Assembly: GCA_034926415.1 (NCBI GenBank)
Contig: JAYFRC010000057.1
Location: forward strand, 1 to 18,058
Direction: 5' to 3'
From: JAYFRC01 sp034926415
GTDB taxonomy: Bacteria > Bacillota > Clostridia > Oscillospirales > Oscillospiraceae
DNA: 18,058 bases
Shown here in pieces: positions 1-7,382 of the stretch. The translations under genes and the position numbers were made by a program. Position 1 is the stretch's first letter, and every line of letters begins with the position of its first letter. Below the pieces are notes generated by a model that searched no databases, was not told the DNA's origin, and saw only the letters and a list, made by a program, of their open reading frames with translations.

Positions 1-102
1 TTCTATCGTATTGTCGCTTATTCCGTCCTTGCCCACCTGAAGTATCGTGTCGAGGCCGTTGGCTATAGAGCGGAGATAGGCGCGCTGCCTACTTGTCAGC
101 AT
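1..102 (-). CDS. yhbY: YhbY-type RNA-binding protein (CRS1-YhbY domain), N-terminal part only
   Basis: Partial gene: 34 codons are visible and the rest lies beyond position 1. The protein begins MLTSRQRAYLRSIAN and continues through LQVGKDGISD. This matches the start of the CRS1-YhbY family, small KH-like RNA-binding proteins that associate with the large ribosomal subunit during its assembly. The ATG at 102-100 overlaps the last codons of rdgB by 7 nt (ATGCTGA). It is preceded by an AAGGAG Shine-Dalgarno sequence, 8 nt away, that lies inside rdgB. That arrangement supports the start and suggests translational coupling to rdgB. All four isoleucines in the fragment are ATA. In related bacteria yhbY is often followed by nadD, which would be the expected next gene (inference). 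Too short for an open-frame search limited to longer ORFs, but the family match is clear. Confidence 0.85.
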   Translation of the reverse strand, partial: MLTSRQRAYLRSIANGLDTILQVGKDGISDNTIE

Positions 103-698
103 AAATTTTTCTCCTTGCAGTATTCTTCAAATTTTTCAGAAAATTCTCTCAGGGCTTTCCCCCTGTGCGAAATGGTATTTTTTTCCTCGGAAGATATCTG
201 TGCAAATGTTTTGCGCTTCTCGGGCAAGAAGAATACCGGGTCATATCCGAATCCGTCAGTGCCCATCGGCGCGAAAGCTATCGTTCCGTCGCACACGCCG
301 TTTGCGCGAATCACATCGCCGTTTGGAAACACGCAGCATATGCAGCTGACAAAACGTGCGGAGCGATCCGTCTGGCCTTTGAGCGAGTCGAGCAGCAGCG
401 TGTATCTCCCTCTGTCGTCGAACCCCTCGCCTCCGAAGCGGGCGGTATACACGCCCGGACCGCCGTTCAGCGCGTCCACGCAGAGTCCGGAATCGTCGGC
501 TATTGCGGGAAGCCCCGTCGCCTTCATCACAGCGTTCGCCTTGAGATACGCGTTGTCCTCGAACGTCTCGCCGGTCTCCTCGACCTCGACATCCGCTCCG
601 ACATCGCTCTCGAGTACGACTTCGACGCCGCGCTTTGAAAGTATGTCGGACATCTCTTTCAGCTTTCCCTTGTTCTTTGAAGCAAGAACCAGCTTCAT
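96..698 (-). CDS. rdgB: XTP/dITP diphosphatase (Ham1/RdgB family)
   Basis: Hydrolyses non-canonical purine triphosphates (XTP, dITP, ITP) to monophosphates and pyrophosphate, keeping deaminated bases out of DNA and RNA; cytosolic, Mg-dependent. The 200-residue length is normal for the family. Visible motifs are the N-terminal substrate loop LVLASKNKGK (S7, N9, K12), GETFEDNAYLKA around 43-54, the catalytic ADDSGLCVDAL (D68/D69), FGYDPVF at 150-156 and SHRGKAL at 177-183. The ATG at 698 overlaps the TGA of rph by 4 nt (ATGA), so translation is probably coupled. The rph-rdgB pairing is a recurring one in Firmicutes and other bacteria. Its 3' end contains the ribosome-binding site and start of yhbY. 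Nothing is missing from the active site. Family assignment is firm. Confidence 0.96.
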   Translation of the reverse strand: MKLVLASKNKGKLKEMSDILSKRGVEVVLESDVGADVEVEETGETFEDNAYLKANAVMKATGLPAIADDSGLCVDALNGGPGVYTARFGGEGFDDRGRYTLLLDSLKGQTDRSARFVSCICCVFPNGDVIRANGVCDGTIAFAPMGTDGFGYDPVFFLPEKRKTFAQISSEEKNTISHRGKALREFSEKFEEYCKEKNLC

Positions 699-1417
699 CG
701 TATATCACCCACTATCTTCTTTTGCATTTCTATAAGCTCGCGGTTGCCCTTTATGCATAAGTCGACAAGCGCGCGCTGTTCGGAGACAGTAAACGCGCGT
801 CCCTCTCCTGTGCCCTGTAGCTCTATTATCTCGCCCGCGTCGTTCATGACGCAGTTGAGGTCCACCATGGCGTTGCTGTCCTCCGCGTAGCACAGATCGA
901 GCATCGGCTGCTCGTCAACAATTCCCGCCGACACTCCGGCAACAAAATGCTTTATCGGCATGCGCGCCAGCGTTCCGTCCTCAACAAGTCCTCTGCACGC
1001 CAGCGCTAGAGCCATGAAGCCTCCGGTCACGGACGCGGTGCGCGTTCCGCCGTCGCCCTGAAGAACGTCGCAGTCGATATTTATAGTGCGTTCTCCGAGT
1101 ATTTTCATATCCACAGCCGCGCGAAGGCTCCGGCCTACAAGGCGCTGTATCTCAGCGCTTCGAGGCGAGAGTTTCAGCTTGTCGATGTCGCGTTTGCTTC
1201 GCTCGCGATTGGCACGCGGAAGCATCGAATACTCCGCCGTTACCCAGCCTTCGCCAAACGAAACGTACGGCGGGATCCGGTCTTCTACCGACGCACAGCA
1301 AAGCACTTTGGTCTTTCCGCACTCTATCAAAACGCTGCCCTCCGCAAACTCCGCGAAGCCCGGAGTTATTTTGACGGGGCGAAGCTCCGCATATTTTCTT
1401 CCGTCGATTCTAGACAT
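695..1417 (-). CDS. rph: Ribonuclease PH (tRNA nucleotidyltransferase)
   Basis: Phosphate-dependent 3'-5' exoribonuclease that trims the 3' ends of tRNA precursors and takes part in rRNA turnover; it works as a hexamer in the cytosol. The protein has the PNPase/RNase PH fold signature: GEGWVTAEYSMLPRA near 55-69, RLVGRSLRAAVD near 92-103, and the phosphate-binding DCDVLQGDGGTRTASVTGG near 115-133. The open frame could begin at a TTG at 1420, but the next codon is ATG at 1417. AGAGG lies 8 nt from the ATG and 5 nt from the TTG, and family members start MSRxDGR, so 1417 is chosen (240 residues, close to the usual 238-245). It sits 21 nt after the ftsY stop and overlaps rdgB by 4 nt, inside the smc-ftsY-rph-rdgB-yhbY run. 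Confidence 0.96.
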   Translation of the reverse strand: MSRIDGRKYAELRPVKITPGFAEFAEGSVLIECGKTKVLCCASVEDRIPPYVSFGEGWVTAEYSMLPRANRERSKRDIDKLKLSPRSAEIQRLVGRSLRAAVDMKILGERTINIDCDVLQGDGGTRTASVTGGFMALALACRGLVEDGTLARMPIKHFVAGVSAGIVDEQPMLDLCYAEDSNAMVDLNCVMNDAGEIIELQGTGEGRAFTVSEQRALVDLCIKGNRELIEMQKKIVGDIR

Positions 1418-1438
1418 CAATGTATCCTCTTTTCCAAT

Positions 1439-2299
1439 TTATACCAGTTCCTTCACGTACTCGTCCGCGTCAAACTCCCGCAGGTCGTCCACGCCCTCTC
1501 CTACGCCGATATATTTGACCGGCACCCTGAGCTCCTGCGCGATGGCGACGACTATGCCGCCCTTGGCGGTCCCGTCAAGCTTTGTAAGCACTATCCCCGT
1601 AAGTCCGGCGGTATCTCTGAATTGCTTGGCCTGTATAAGCCCATTCTGCCCCGTCGTCGCGTCAAGCACGAGCAGCGTCTCTTTCGCCGCGTCAGGAACC
1701 TCGCGGTCTATTATCCTGCGCAGCTTTGAAAGCTCGTTCATAAGGTTCGCCTTGTTGTGCAGCCTTCCGGCGGTGTCCACAAGCACGACGTCCGTTCCAT
1801 TCGCCTTTGCGGACTGCATCGCGTCGAATAGCACGGCTCCTGGATCCGCGCCCTCGGTCTGTCGCACGATGTCGACGCCTGCGCGATCAGCCCATATCTC
1901 GAGCTGGTCGGCGGCGGCGGCTCTGAACGTATCCGACGCGCAGAACATCACGCGCTTTCCGCTCTTTTTGAGCACGTTTCCGAGTTTTCCAATCGTCGTC
2001 GTTTTTCCGACACCATTGACGCCTATAACGAGGACGACGCTCGGCTTTGTCGAAAGATTGAGCGACGTGTCGCCCACTTTCAGCATATCCGCGATGATGC
2101 TGCGCAGCGCGCCGCGCACCTCGTCCTCTGTCTGAAGATGCTCTTTCTTTATCGCCGCCTTCAGCTCGTCCACCGCGCGCGTCGATGTTTCCACGCCCAC
2201 GTCTCCGAGTATGAGCGTTTCTTCCATGGTATCGAAAAATTCATCGTCTAGCTTTATACTTCCGCTGAACGCCTTTTTTATCTTATCAAAAAATCCCAT
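1439..2299 (-). CDS. ftsY: Signal recognition particle receptor FtsY (SRP GTPase)
   Basis: Membrane-associated GTPase that docks the SRP-ribosome-nascent chain complex at SecYEG for co-translational insertion. At 286 residues it is the short NG form: an N domain (about 1-80) followed by the G domain, with no long acidic A domain. The short amphipathic start MGFFDKIKKAF probably gives membrane contact. GTPase motifs seen are GVNGVGKTT (93-101), DTFRAAAADQL (123-133), DTAGRL (175-180), TKLDGTAKGG (239-248) and GVGEGVDDL (265-273), all intact. The ATG is preceded by AAAGG 9 nt away. The gene follows smc after a 30-nt gap, the common smc-ftsY order in Firmicutes, and reads on toward rph. Alternative Ffh is excluded because there is no C-terminal M domain. 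Confidence 0.97.
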   Translation of the reverse strand: MGFFDKIKKAFSGSIKLDDEFFDTMEETLILGDVGVETSTRAVDELKAAIKKEHLQTEDEVRGALRSIIADMLKVGDTSLNLSTKPSVVLVIGVNGVGKTTTIGKLGNVLKKSGKRVMFCASDTFRAAAADQLEIWADRAGVDIVRQTEGADPGAVLFDAMQSAKANGTDVVLVDTAGRLHNKANLMNELSKLRRIIDREVPDAAKETLLVLDATTGQNGLIQAKQFRDTAGLTGIVLTKLDGTAKGGIVVAIAQELRVPVKYIGVGEGVDDLREFDADEYVKELV

Positions 2300-2329
2300 A
2301 AACTCCGCCCTTTACATTGTCTGCAAATG

Positions 2330-5300
2330 CTACTCGATTTTGAGCTCCTTCGCCATGTCGTTCATGTTTATAGTCAGTATCTTGGATATCCCGCGCTCCT
2401 GCATCGTGACTCCGTAGAGCACGTCGGCTTCCTCCATCGTTCCGCGTCTGTGCGTAATGACGATGAACTGCGTCTTGCCGGCGATACGGCGCATATACTT
2501 CGCGTAGCGTACGACGTTGGCCTCGTCCAGCGCGGCCTCTATCTCGTCCATAACGCAAAACGGCGTCGGGTGGACTTTGAGTATCGCAAAATACAGCGCT
2601 ATGGCGACGAACGCTTTTTCTCCGCCTGAGAGCAGGGTTATCGTCTTGAGCGTCTTCCCAGGCGGCTGGACCCTGATTTCGATGCCGCAGTTGAGAATAT
2701 CGTTTTCATCCTCCAGCTCGAGCCGGGCCTGTCCTCCGCCGAAAAGCTCGAGGAACGTTTCCTTGAAGCTTTCATTCAGAATGGCGAACTGCTCGGCAAA
2801 TATGCGCTGCATCTCCCCGGTTATATCCTCGATGACTTCGAGGAGCTCGGCCTCGGCTTTCTGCACGTCGTCGCGCTGAGTCGTCAGATATTCGTAGCGT
2901 GTGTTCACGCGGTCAAATTCCTCGATAGCGCCGATGTTCGGAGTACCGAGAGAGCTTATCTCACGTCTCAGCTCTCCTATGCGGCGGTTGGCCTTGGATA
3001 CGCTCTCAATCTCTGTGCTTTGCGCTTCCGCGTCGGAGTACGATAGCTCGTAGCTGTCGCACAGCTTGTCAAGTATCTGCTTTTCCTCCATTGCCGAGGT
3101 CGCTCTCTTCTGGTCAAGCCGCGAGACCTCGCCGCCGAGATTTATCACCTCGTCGTTCTTGTCGCGAAGCTCCCTGTCTCTAGTCGTGCGCTCTGCCTCC
3201 AGCGCGAGTCGAGCCTGGGCGAGCTCGGCAAGACGCGTTTTGAAGCTCTCGCTCTTTTGACGCATCTTCTCGGCCTCGGCGCGCTTCGCCTCGGCCTGCG
3301 CGTTCGTATCCGCGATATTTTTCTCATACTCGCCGATGAGGTTTTCCCTTCCATCGCGATCCTTTGAAAGACCGGCGCAGAGCTCCTCCAAATCGGCGAG
3401 CGAGCGAGCGGTAGTCTCCTTCTCGGCGTTCAGCGCGGCGAGCTCCGCTTTCCCCGAGCTTATCTGCTCGGCAAGCGAACCTGATAGTTCAAGCAGCTCT
3501 GTGCGTCCGCTGAGCTTCTCTGCGGTCATCGCGCGTATATCGGAAACTTCTTTATCATGCCCGGCTATGCGGGCGTCTATGTCTCTGAGCTTTTCGGCTG
3601 CGTCGCTCTTTCTGCCCTCGAGCGAAACAAGCGCGCCCGCGAGATTTTCGAAATTTTCGCTCATTGTATCGAGCAGCATATCGTAGTGGCTCTTCTCGGA
3701 CGACAGCTTCAGCACGTCGTCCTCGGCCTGACGGCGCTGACCCTCGGCGACAGACAGCTCGTACTGAGCCGCCGACAGCTCGCGCTCGGCTTCGCCCGCA
3801 TCTTTTGAGGCGCTCTGGAGCTCGTCGCGCGTTTTCTTCATCTTTTCACCGAGCTTTGCAAGCTCGTTCGCGCGAGAGAGTATTCCGACGTTGCGCCCCG
3901 CGCTTCCGCCTGTCATCGAACCTCCGCGGTTCATGACCTGCCCGTCGAGCGTCACTATGCGGAACCGCGCGCCGTATTTACGCGAGATAGCTATTCCCGA
4001 ATCGAGGTCTTCGGCCACGACCGTACGACCGAGCAGATTTTCAAATATATCGGCATATTTTTTATCATAAGTCACGAGCTCGCTAGCGATGCCGACGAAG
4101 CCGTATTCCCCTGACACTCCCCGCTCGCGCAGAGACTCGCCGCGTATTGCTGTCAGCGGAAGGAACGTCGCCCTGCCGCCGTCCTTGTTTTTAAGATACG
4201 TTATGGCGCTCTTGGCGTCCTCCTCGCGGTCTACGACAATATTCTGAAGCCCAGCGCCGAGAGCCGTCTCTATTGCGACGGTATAGCTGTCCTGGGTCTT
4301 AACGAGGCTGGCAACCGGCCCGCGTATCCCGCGAAGGCTTCCCCCTTCCGCCGCCTGCATCACAAGGCGCACGGACTTTGAAAAGCCTTCATATTCCTTT
4401 TCCATCTCTGTCAGCATGTTTATGCGCGACTCGAGAGCGCCCGCTTCCATCGTGAGCTTGACTTTTCTGTCGGCGGCTTCGGCGGCGCGCTTTTTGCGCC
4501 CCTCCATCCGAAGATTGTGCCCCTCGATGATATTTCTTACGGAGTCGGCCTCTTCCTGAGCCTGCGCGAGAGCCGCTTCGTTTTCTCCGGCTTTTCCGCG
4601 TGTCTCTTCTATCTGCGCTTCGGCGTTCTTCTTCTCCTCCGCCGTAGACTCAAGACGCTCCTCCGTCTCGCGGAGTCCGGCTTCAAGCGCGGCCTTTTCG
4701 GCGCGCGCGTCTGCCGCTGCGGCGAGCGCAACGGCTTCCTTTCCGCGAAGCGCCTCCGCTTCCTCGGCGATGCTTCCCGCGTGCGTGCTCGCTTCCTCAG
4801 CCTTTTTGAGCAGCTCGGCTATATCGCCCGAGAGCGACGCAAACTTTTCCTCTATCTCGGCTATGCGTGCCTTCTGCTGTTTCATCTGAACCGCCACGCC
4901 TCCGGCGCGCGATTCCTGATCCGATATCTCCGCTTTTATGCGCTCGATATTCGCCCTGTTGTGCTCGATATCGGCCTTAAGCACCGCAAGCGCGGACTCC
5001 GCACGGCTTATTTCCGCGTCATTTTCCGCGCTTTCCGCACGAACGCTCTCCGCCGTTATATCGTTTTCATGCATCTTGTCGCCGAATCGCTCGGTATATG
5101 CATACAGCTCCTCGAGCGCCTTGTTCGCCGCGTCAAGATTGCGGCTGGCGACTGCAAAATCAGCGTCAAGCTTTATCCTGTCCGCCTTCATGGTCTTGAG
5201 ATTGTTCACCCATACAGAGACCTCAAGCCCTCTCATCTCGTCGCGGAGGATAAGGTATCGCTTCGCATATTCAGCCTGGTCGCGCAGGGGGTCTATCGGA

Positions 5301-5902
5301 AGTTCGAGCTCAGCTATTTTATCGTTTATGCGGACAAGATTCTCCTCCGTGCTCCCAAGCTTGTGCTCCGCCTCTTCCTTGCGGTGGCGGAACTTGGATA
5401 TTCCCGCGGCTTCCTCAAACACCTCGCGGCGCTCGCCGCTTTTGACGGAGAGTATCTCGTCTATTTTTCCCTGCCCGATGATCGAATAACCCTCGCGGCC
5501 GAGGCCCGTGTCCATAAACAGCTCGTTTATGTCGCGAAGCCTTACCGCCTGCTTGTTTATGTAATATTCGCTCTCGCCGCTGCGGTAATAGCGGCGGGTG
5601 ACCATTACCTCGCTCTCCTCCATTGAGGGAAATATATGCTCGGTATTGTTGAGAACAAGAGTCACCTGAGCAAACCCGACCTGCGCGCGCTTTTCTGTGC
5701 CTCCGAAAATGACATCCTCCATTTTGCTGCCGCGCAGATTTTTTGTACTCTGTTCGCCCATGACCCATCGAATCGCGTCGGAAATGTTGGACTTCCCGCT
5801 GCCGTTGGGCCCGACTATCGCCGTTATGTCTTCGCCGAAATTCAGCACGGTCTTGTCGGGGAAGGATTTGAAGCCCTGAATCTCCAATGCTTTTAAGTAC
5901 AC
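2330..5902 (-). CDS. smc: Chromosome segregation ATPase SMC
   Basis: Condensin ATPase that organises and separates the chromosome with ScpA and ScpB. The 1190-residue protein has the full SMC plan: head part with Walker A GPNGSGKSN (about 31-39), a long coiled coil (roughly 170-500), a hinge (roughly 515-680, with GPVASLVKTQDSYTVAIETA and MNRGGSMTGGS), a returning coiled coil, then the ABC signature LSGGEKAFVAIAL and Walker B FCVMDEIEAALDEANV near the C-terminus. The open frame can be read from a GTG at 5911, but that codon is part of the Shine-Dalgarno GAGGTG. The GTG at 5902 sits 6 nt after it and gives the family-typical start MYLKALEIQGFKSF, so 5902 is preferred. It is first gene of the smc-ftsY-rph-rdgB-yhbY block. 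rnc, a frequent upstream neighbour, is absent here. Confidence 0.97.
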   Translation of the reverse strand: MYLKALEIQGFKSFPDKTVLNFGEDITAIVGPNGSGKSNISDAIRWVMGEQSTKNLRGSKMEDVIFGGTEKRAQVGFAQVTLVLNNTEHIFPSMEESEVMVTRRYYRSGESEYYINKQAVRLRDINELFMDTGLGREGYSIIGQGKIDEILSVKSGERREVFEEAAGISKFRHRKEEAEHKLGSTEENLVRINDKIAELELPIDPLRDQAEYAKRYLILRDEMRGLEVSVWVNNLKTMKADRIKLDADFAVASRNLDAANKALEELYAYTERFGDKMHENDITAESVRAESAENDAEISRAESALAVLKADIEHNRANIERIKAEISDQESRAGGVAVQMKQQKARIAEIEEKFASLSGDIAELLKKAEEASTHAGSIAEEAEALRGKEAVALAAAADARAEKAALEAGLRETEERLESTAEEKKNAEAQIEETRGKAGENEAALAQAQEEADSVRNIIEGHNLRMEGRKKRAAEAADRKVKLTMEAGALESRINMLTEMEKEYEGFSKSVRLVMQAAEGGSLRGIRGPVASLVKTQDSYTVAIETALGAGLQNIVVDREEDAKSAITYLKNKDGGRATFLPLTAIRGESLRERGVSGEYGFVGIASELVTYDKKYADIFENLLGRTVVAEDLDSGIAISRKYGARFRIVTLDGQVMNRGGSMTGGSAGRNVGILSRANELAKLGEKMKKTRDELQSASKDAGEAERELSAAQYELSVAEGQRRQAEDDVLKLSSEKSHYDMLLDTMSENFENLAGALVSLEGRKSDAAEKLRDIDARIAGHDKEVSDIRAMTAEKLSGRTELLELSGSLAEQISSGKAELAALNAEKETTARSLADLEELCAGLSKDRDGRENLIGEYEKNIADTNAQAEAKRAEAEKMRQKSESFKTRLAELAQARLALEAERTTRDRELRDKNDEVINLGGEVSRLDQKRATSAMEEKQILDKLCDSYELSYSDAEAQSTEIESVSKANRRIGELRREISSLGTPNIGAIEEFDRVNTRYEYLTTQRDDVQKAEAELLEVIEDITGEMQRIFAEQFAILNESFKETFLELFGGGQARLELEDENDILNCGIEIRVQPPGKTLKTITLLSGGEKAFVAIALYFAILKVHPTPFCVMDEIEAALDEANVVRYAKYMRRIAGKTQFIVITHRRGTMEEADVLYGVTMQERGISKILTINMNDMAKELKIE

Positions 5903-5925
5903 AGCTTTCACCTCGTTTATGGATA

Positions 5926-5942
5926 AGCGCCACCGTGACGCT
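5926..5942 (-). other. Small hairpin in the smc 5' leader
   Basis: Read on the minus strand, the 17 bases fold as a 7-bp stem (AGCGTCA with TGGCGCT, one G-T wobble) around a CGG loop. It lies between the predicted smc transcription start and the ribosome-binding site. Whether it has a role is unknown; it could simply be chance in a 60-nt leader. Confidence 0.3.
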
Positions 5943-5971
5943 ATAATACGACATTATAATTTAACTAATAT

Positions 5972-6000
5972 AGTATATCAGCCAAGCTCCCCCATTTCAA
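5972..6000 (-). promoter_or_regulatory. Sigma-A-type promoter of the smc block, extended -10
   Basis: Reading the minus strand, TTGAAA (6000-5995) is followed by a 17-nt spacer and TATACT (5977-5972). TG stands one base before the -10, giving an extended -10. A transcript would start about 60 nt upstream of the smc start codon. No other comparably good pair is present between the tepA terminator and smc, although a lone TATAAT lies at 5958-5953. Confidence 0.7.
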
Positions 6001-6027
6001 GCTATTTAACGCCAAGAGGGATAAACT

Positions 6028-6063
6028 AAAAGCATGGTTTTACCCCGGCAAAACCATGCTTTT
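6028..6063 (-). terminator. Intrinsic terminator after the tepA-like gene
   Basis: A perfect 14-bp inverted repeat (AAAAGCATGGTTTT and AAAACCATGCTTTT) encloses an 8-nt loop. It begins 13 nt past the tepA stop codon. The flanking A/T runs give a short U tract in either direction, so it may stop transcripts from both strands. It separates tepA from the smc promoter 28 nt further on. Confidence 0.8.
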
Positions 6064-6076
6064 ACTGTTATTTTGA

Positions 6077-6775
6077 TTAACTTCCGCCCGATTTATGTTC
6101 CTTTATCATCGCGTGGAGGCTCTCAAGCGCGTCGCTGAGGCTTCCGATATTGTCGATAAGCCCTTCTTTGACGGCGTCCTCGCCGTAAAGCACGCTTCCG
6201 GTATCCGCCGCCAGCTCGTCGGTATTCAGCATAAGTTCCCGGAACCGCTCCGGCGAAATACGCGAGTTGCGCGTGACAAAGCTGATTATCCGCTCCTGTA
6301 TCCTGTCAAAATAGTGAAAAGTCTGCGGCGCGGCTATCATCATCCCCGACATGCGCACCGGGTGTATCGTCATCGAGGCCGACGGCACTATCATAGAACG
6401 CTTCGCCGACACCGCAAGCGGCACGCCTATCGAGTGCCCGCCGCCGAGAACAAGCGATACGGTCGGCTTTTTCATGCCCGCTATCAACTCCGATATCGCA
6501 AGCCCCGCCTCTATATCTCCACCCACGGTATTGAGCAGGAGCAGCACTCCGTCCACTTCCTCGTCCTCCTCAATAGATGCCAGCAGGGGAAGAACATGCT
6601 CGTACTTAGTCGTCTTCGTGCTGTCCTGAAGCGTCTGATGTCCCTCTATCTGTCCGATTATCGTCAGAAAATACACCGTTCCGTACTCGCTCTTTATCTT
6701 TGCCGAACCCGCATCAACTATATTTTTACCGAGCCCACTTTCATTTTTATCTTTTTCGTCTTTGTCGTTTTTCAT
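6077..6775 (-). CDS. tepA: ClpP-like serine protease, TepA family
   Basis: 232 residues resembling Bacillus TepA (YmfB), a ClpP-fold protease historically linked to protein secretion; the exact substrate is unclear. The fold signatures are VDGVLLLLNTVGGDIEAG (about 74-91), the nucleophile-elbow segment GGGHSIGVPLA with Ser115, and MTIHPVRMSG with His138. The acidic third residue is probably in the TDELAADTG stretch (186-193). The first 30 residues are charged and lack a signal peptide or membrane segment, so it is likely cytosolic. The ATG is preceded by GGAGG 7 nt away. It stands alone with its own terminator, rather than beside ftsK/spoIIIE where tepA is found in Bacillus. An ordinary ClpP is less likely: the catalytic Ser context differs and there is no MIHQP box. 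Catalytic competence is inferred from the Ser-His pair only. Confidence 0.88.
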   Translation of the reverse strand: MKNDKDEKDKNESGLGKNIVDAGSAKIKSEYGTVYFLTIIGQIEGHQTLQDSTKTTKYEHVLPLLASIEEDEEVDGVLLLLNTVGGDIEAGLAISELIAGMKKPTVSLVLGGGHSIGVPLAVSAKRSMIVPSASMTIHPVRMSGMMIAAPQTFHYFDRIQERIISFVTRNSRISPERFRELMLNTDELAADTGSVLYGEDAVKEGLIDNIGSLSDALESLHAMIKEHKSGGS

Positions 6776-6817
6776 GCGTATGCCTCCAAATTACAATCTT
6801 CCGGCTTATCTTTCCCG

Positions 6818-6845
6818 CATATAACGGCTCTTTTCATATTTTCAA
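6818..6845 (-). promoter_or_regulatory. Candidate promoter of the tepA-like gene
   Basis: On the minus strand, TTGAAA (6845-6840) and TATATG (6823-6818) are separated by 16 nt. The -35 is good and the -10 is weak (4 of 6). It is the best pair in the gap and stands back to back with the perR promoter, with 19 bp between the two -35 boxes. Confidence 0.4.
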
Positions 6846-6864
6846 AATTTTCCTCAAAATACTA

Positions 6865-6892
6865 TTGACAATTTTCCCCATCTGAATATAAT
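6865..6892 (+). promoter_or_regulatory. Consensus sigma-A-type promoter of perR-rbr
   Basis: TTGACA (6865-6870) and TATAAT (6887-6892) both match consensus exactly, with a 16-nt spacer. The predicted start is about 45 nt upstream of the perR ATG. Such a strong promoter would normally need a repressor, and a PerR-box-like sequence overlaps its -10. Confidence 0.8.
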
Positions 6893-6900
6893 TAGTATTA
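6886..6900. promoter_or_regulatory. PerR-box-like operator over the perR -10
   Basis: ATATAATTAGTATTA compared with the Bacillus PerR box TTATAATNATTATAA (7-1-7): 6 of 7 left-arm and 5 of 7 right-arm positions agree. It overlaps the -10 and the likely start site, where binding would block initiation. Part of the match comes from the TATAAT itself, so the evidence is suggestive only. Confidence 0.4.
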
Positions 6901-6945
6901 GGAACCATTACTGACTATGATTAAATAAAAGCAAGAGGTGATGTG

Positions 6946-7326
6946 ATGTCCCGTCAGAGACAGGTTATACTGGATGTTATAAATGAAAGCTGCGAGCACA
7001 TGACGGCGCAGGAGATTTACGAAAGGGCGAGACAGCGCATGCCCAGCATCTCGGTCGGAACTGTTTATCGCAATCTCGGCCAGCTCGCTGCGGAGCACAT
7101 TATTTTCCGCATAATCGCTACTAGCGGGCCTGATCGCTACGACAAAAACGTAGAGCTTCACGGCCATCTTATATGCGACCGCTGCGGAAGCGTAATGGAT
7201 CTCCCCTGTCCCGATCTTATGGGCAAAATAGAAAGCCAGTTTGGAGTAAAGGTCAATTCCTATCAACTCAGCGTCTACTACATTTGCGACAAATGCATGG
7301 CGTCGCGCAAGAACAAGGGCGCATAA
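6946..7326 (+). CDS. perR: PerR-type peroxide-responsive repressor (Fur family)
   Basis: DNA-binding metalloregulator of 126 residues with a winged-helix domain (about 1-65, recognition segment ISVGTVYRNL at 35-44) and a dimerisation domain. All five residues equivalent to the PerR regulatory metal site are present: H18, D66, H72, H74 and D85 (Asp rather than the Glu of Fur). The structural zinc site is the two CxxC pairs, C77/C80 and C114/C117. This pattern favours PerR over Fur or Zur. The frame can be read from GTG 6943, but AGGTG is 5 nt before the ATG at 6946 and only 2 nt before the GTG, so ATG is chosen. An in-frame stop at 6922 shows that the N-terminal helix of typical Fur proteins is really absent. 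It precedes rubrerythrin by 56 nt with no terminator between, so the two are probably co-transcribed. Confidence 0.87.
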   Translation: MSRQRQVILDVINESCEHMTAQEIYERARQRMPSISVGTVYRNLGQLAAEHIIFRIIATSGPDRYDKNVELHGHLICDRCGSVMDLPCPDLMGKIESQFGVKVNSYQLSVYYICDKCMASRKNKGA

Positions 7327-7382
7327 AAATATCAACACATCAACACAAGAAATAAAACAAATAATAAAAGGAGAAGATCATT

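Noticed and set aside
1086..2135. 349-codon open frame on the plus strand opposite rph and ftsY
   Set aside because: Ser/Thr/Pro-rich translation typical of antisense to GC-rich genes; the true genes on the other strand are certain.
4517..5626. 369-codon open frame on the plus strand opposite smc
   Set aside because: It lies wholly inside smc in antisense, has no recognisable domain and no convincing ribosome-binding site. The low use of TTA, CTA and TCA codons in the real gene leaves the antisense frame open.
5415..5954. 179-codon minus-strand frame overlapping the smc start
   Set aside because: It is an Arg-rich out-of-frame shadow of the smc 5' end with no domain.
7330..7348. Tandem ATCAACAC direct repeat between perR and rbr
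   Set aside because: Only two short copies in a purine-rich spacer; too little to call a repeat element or operator.
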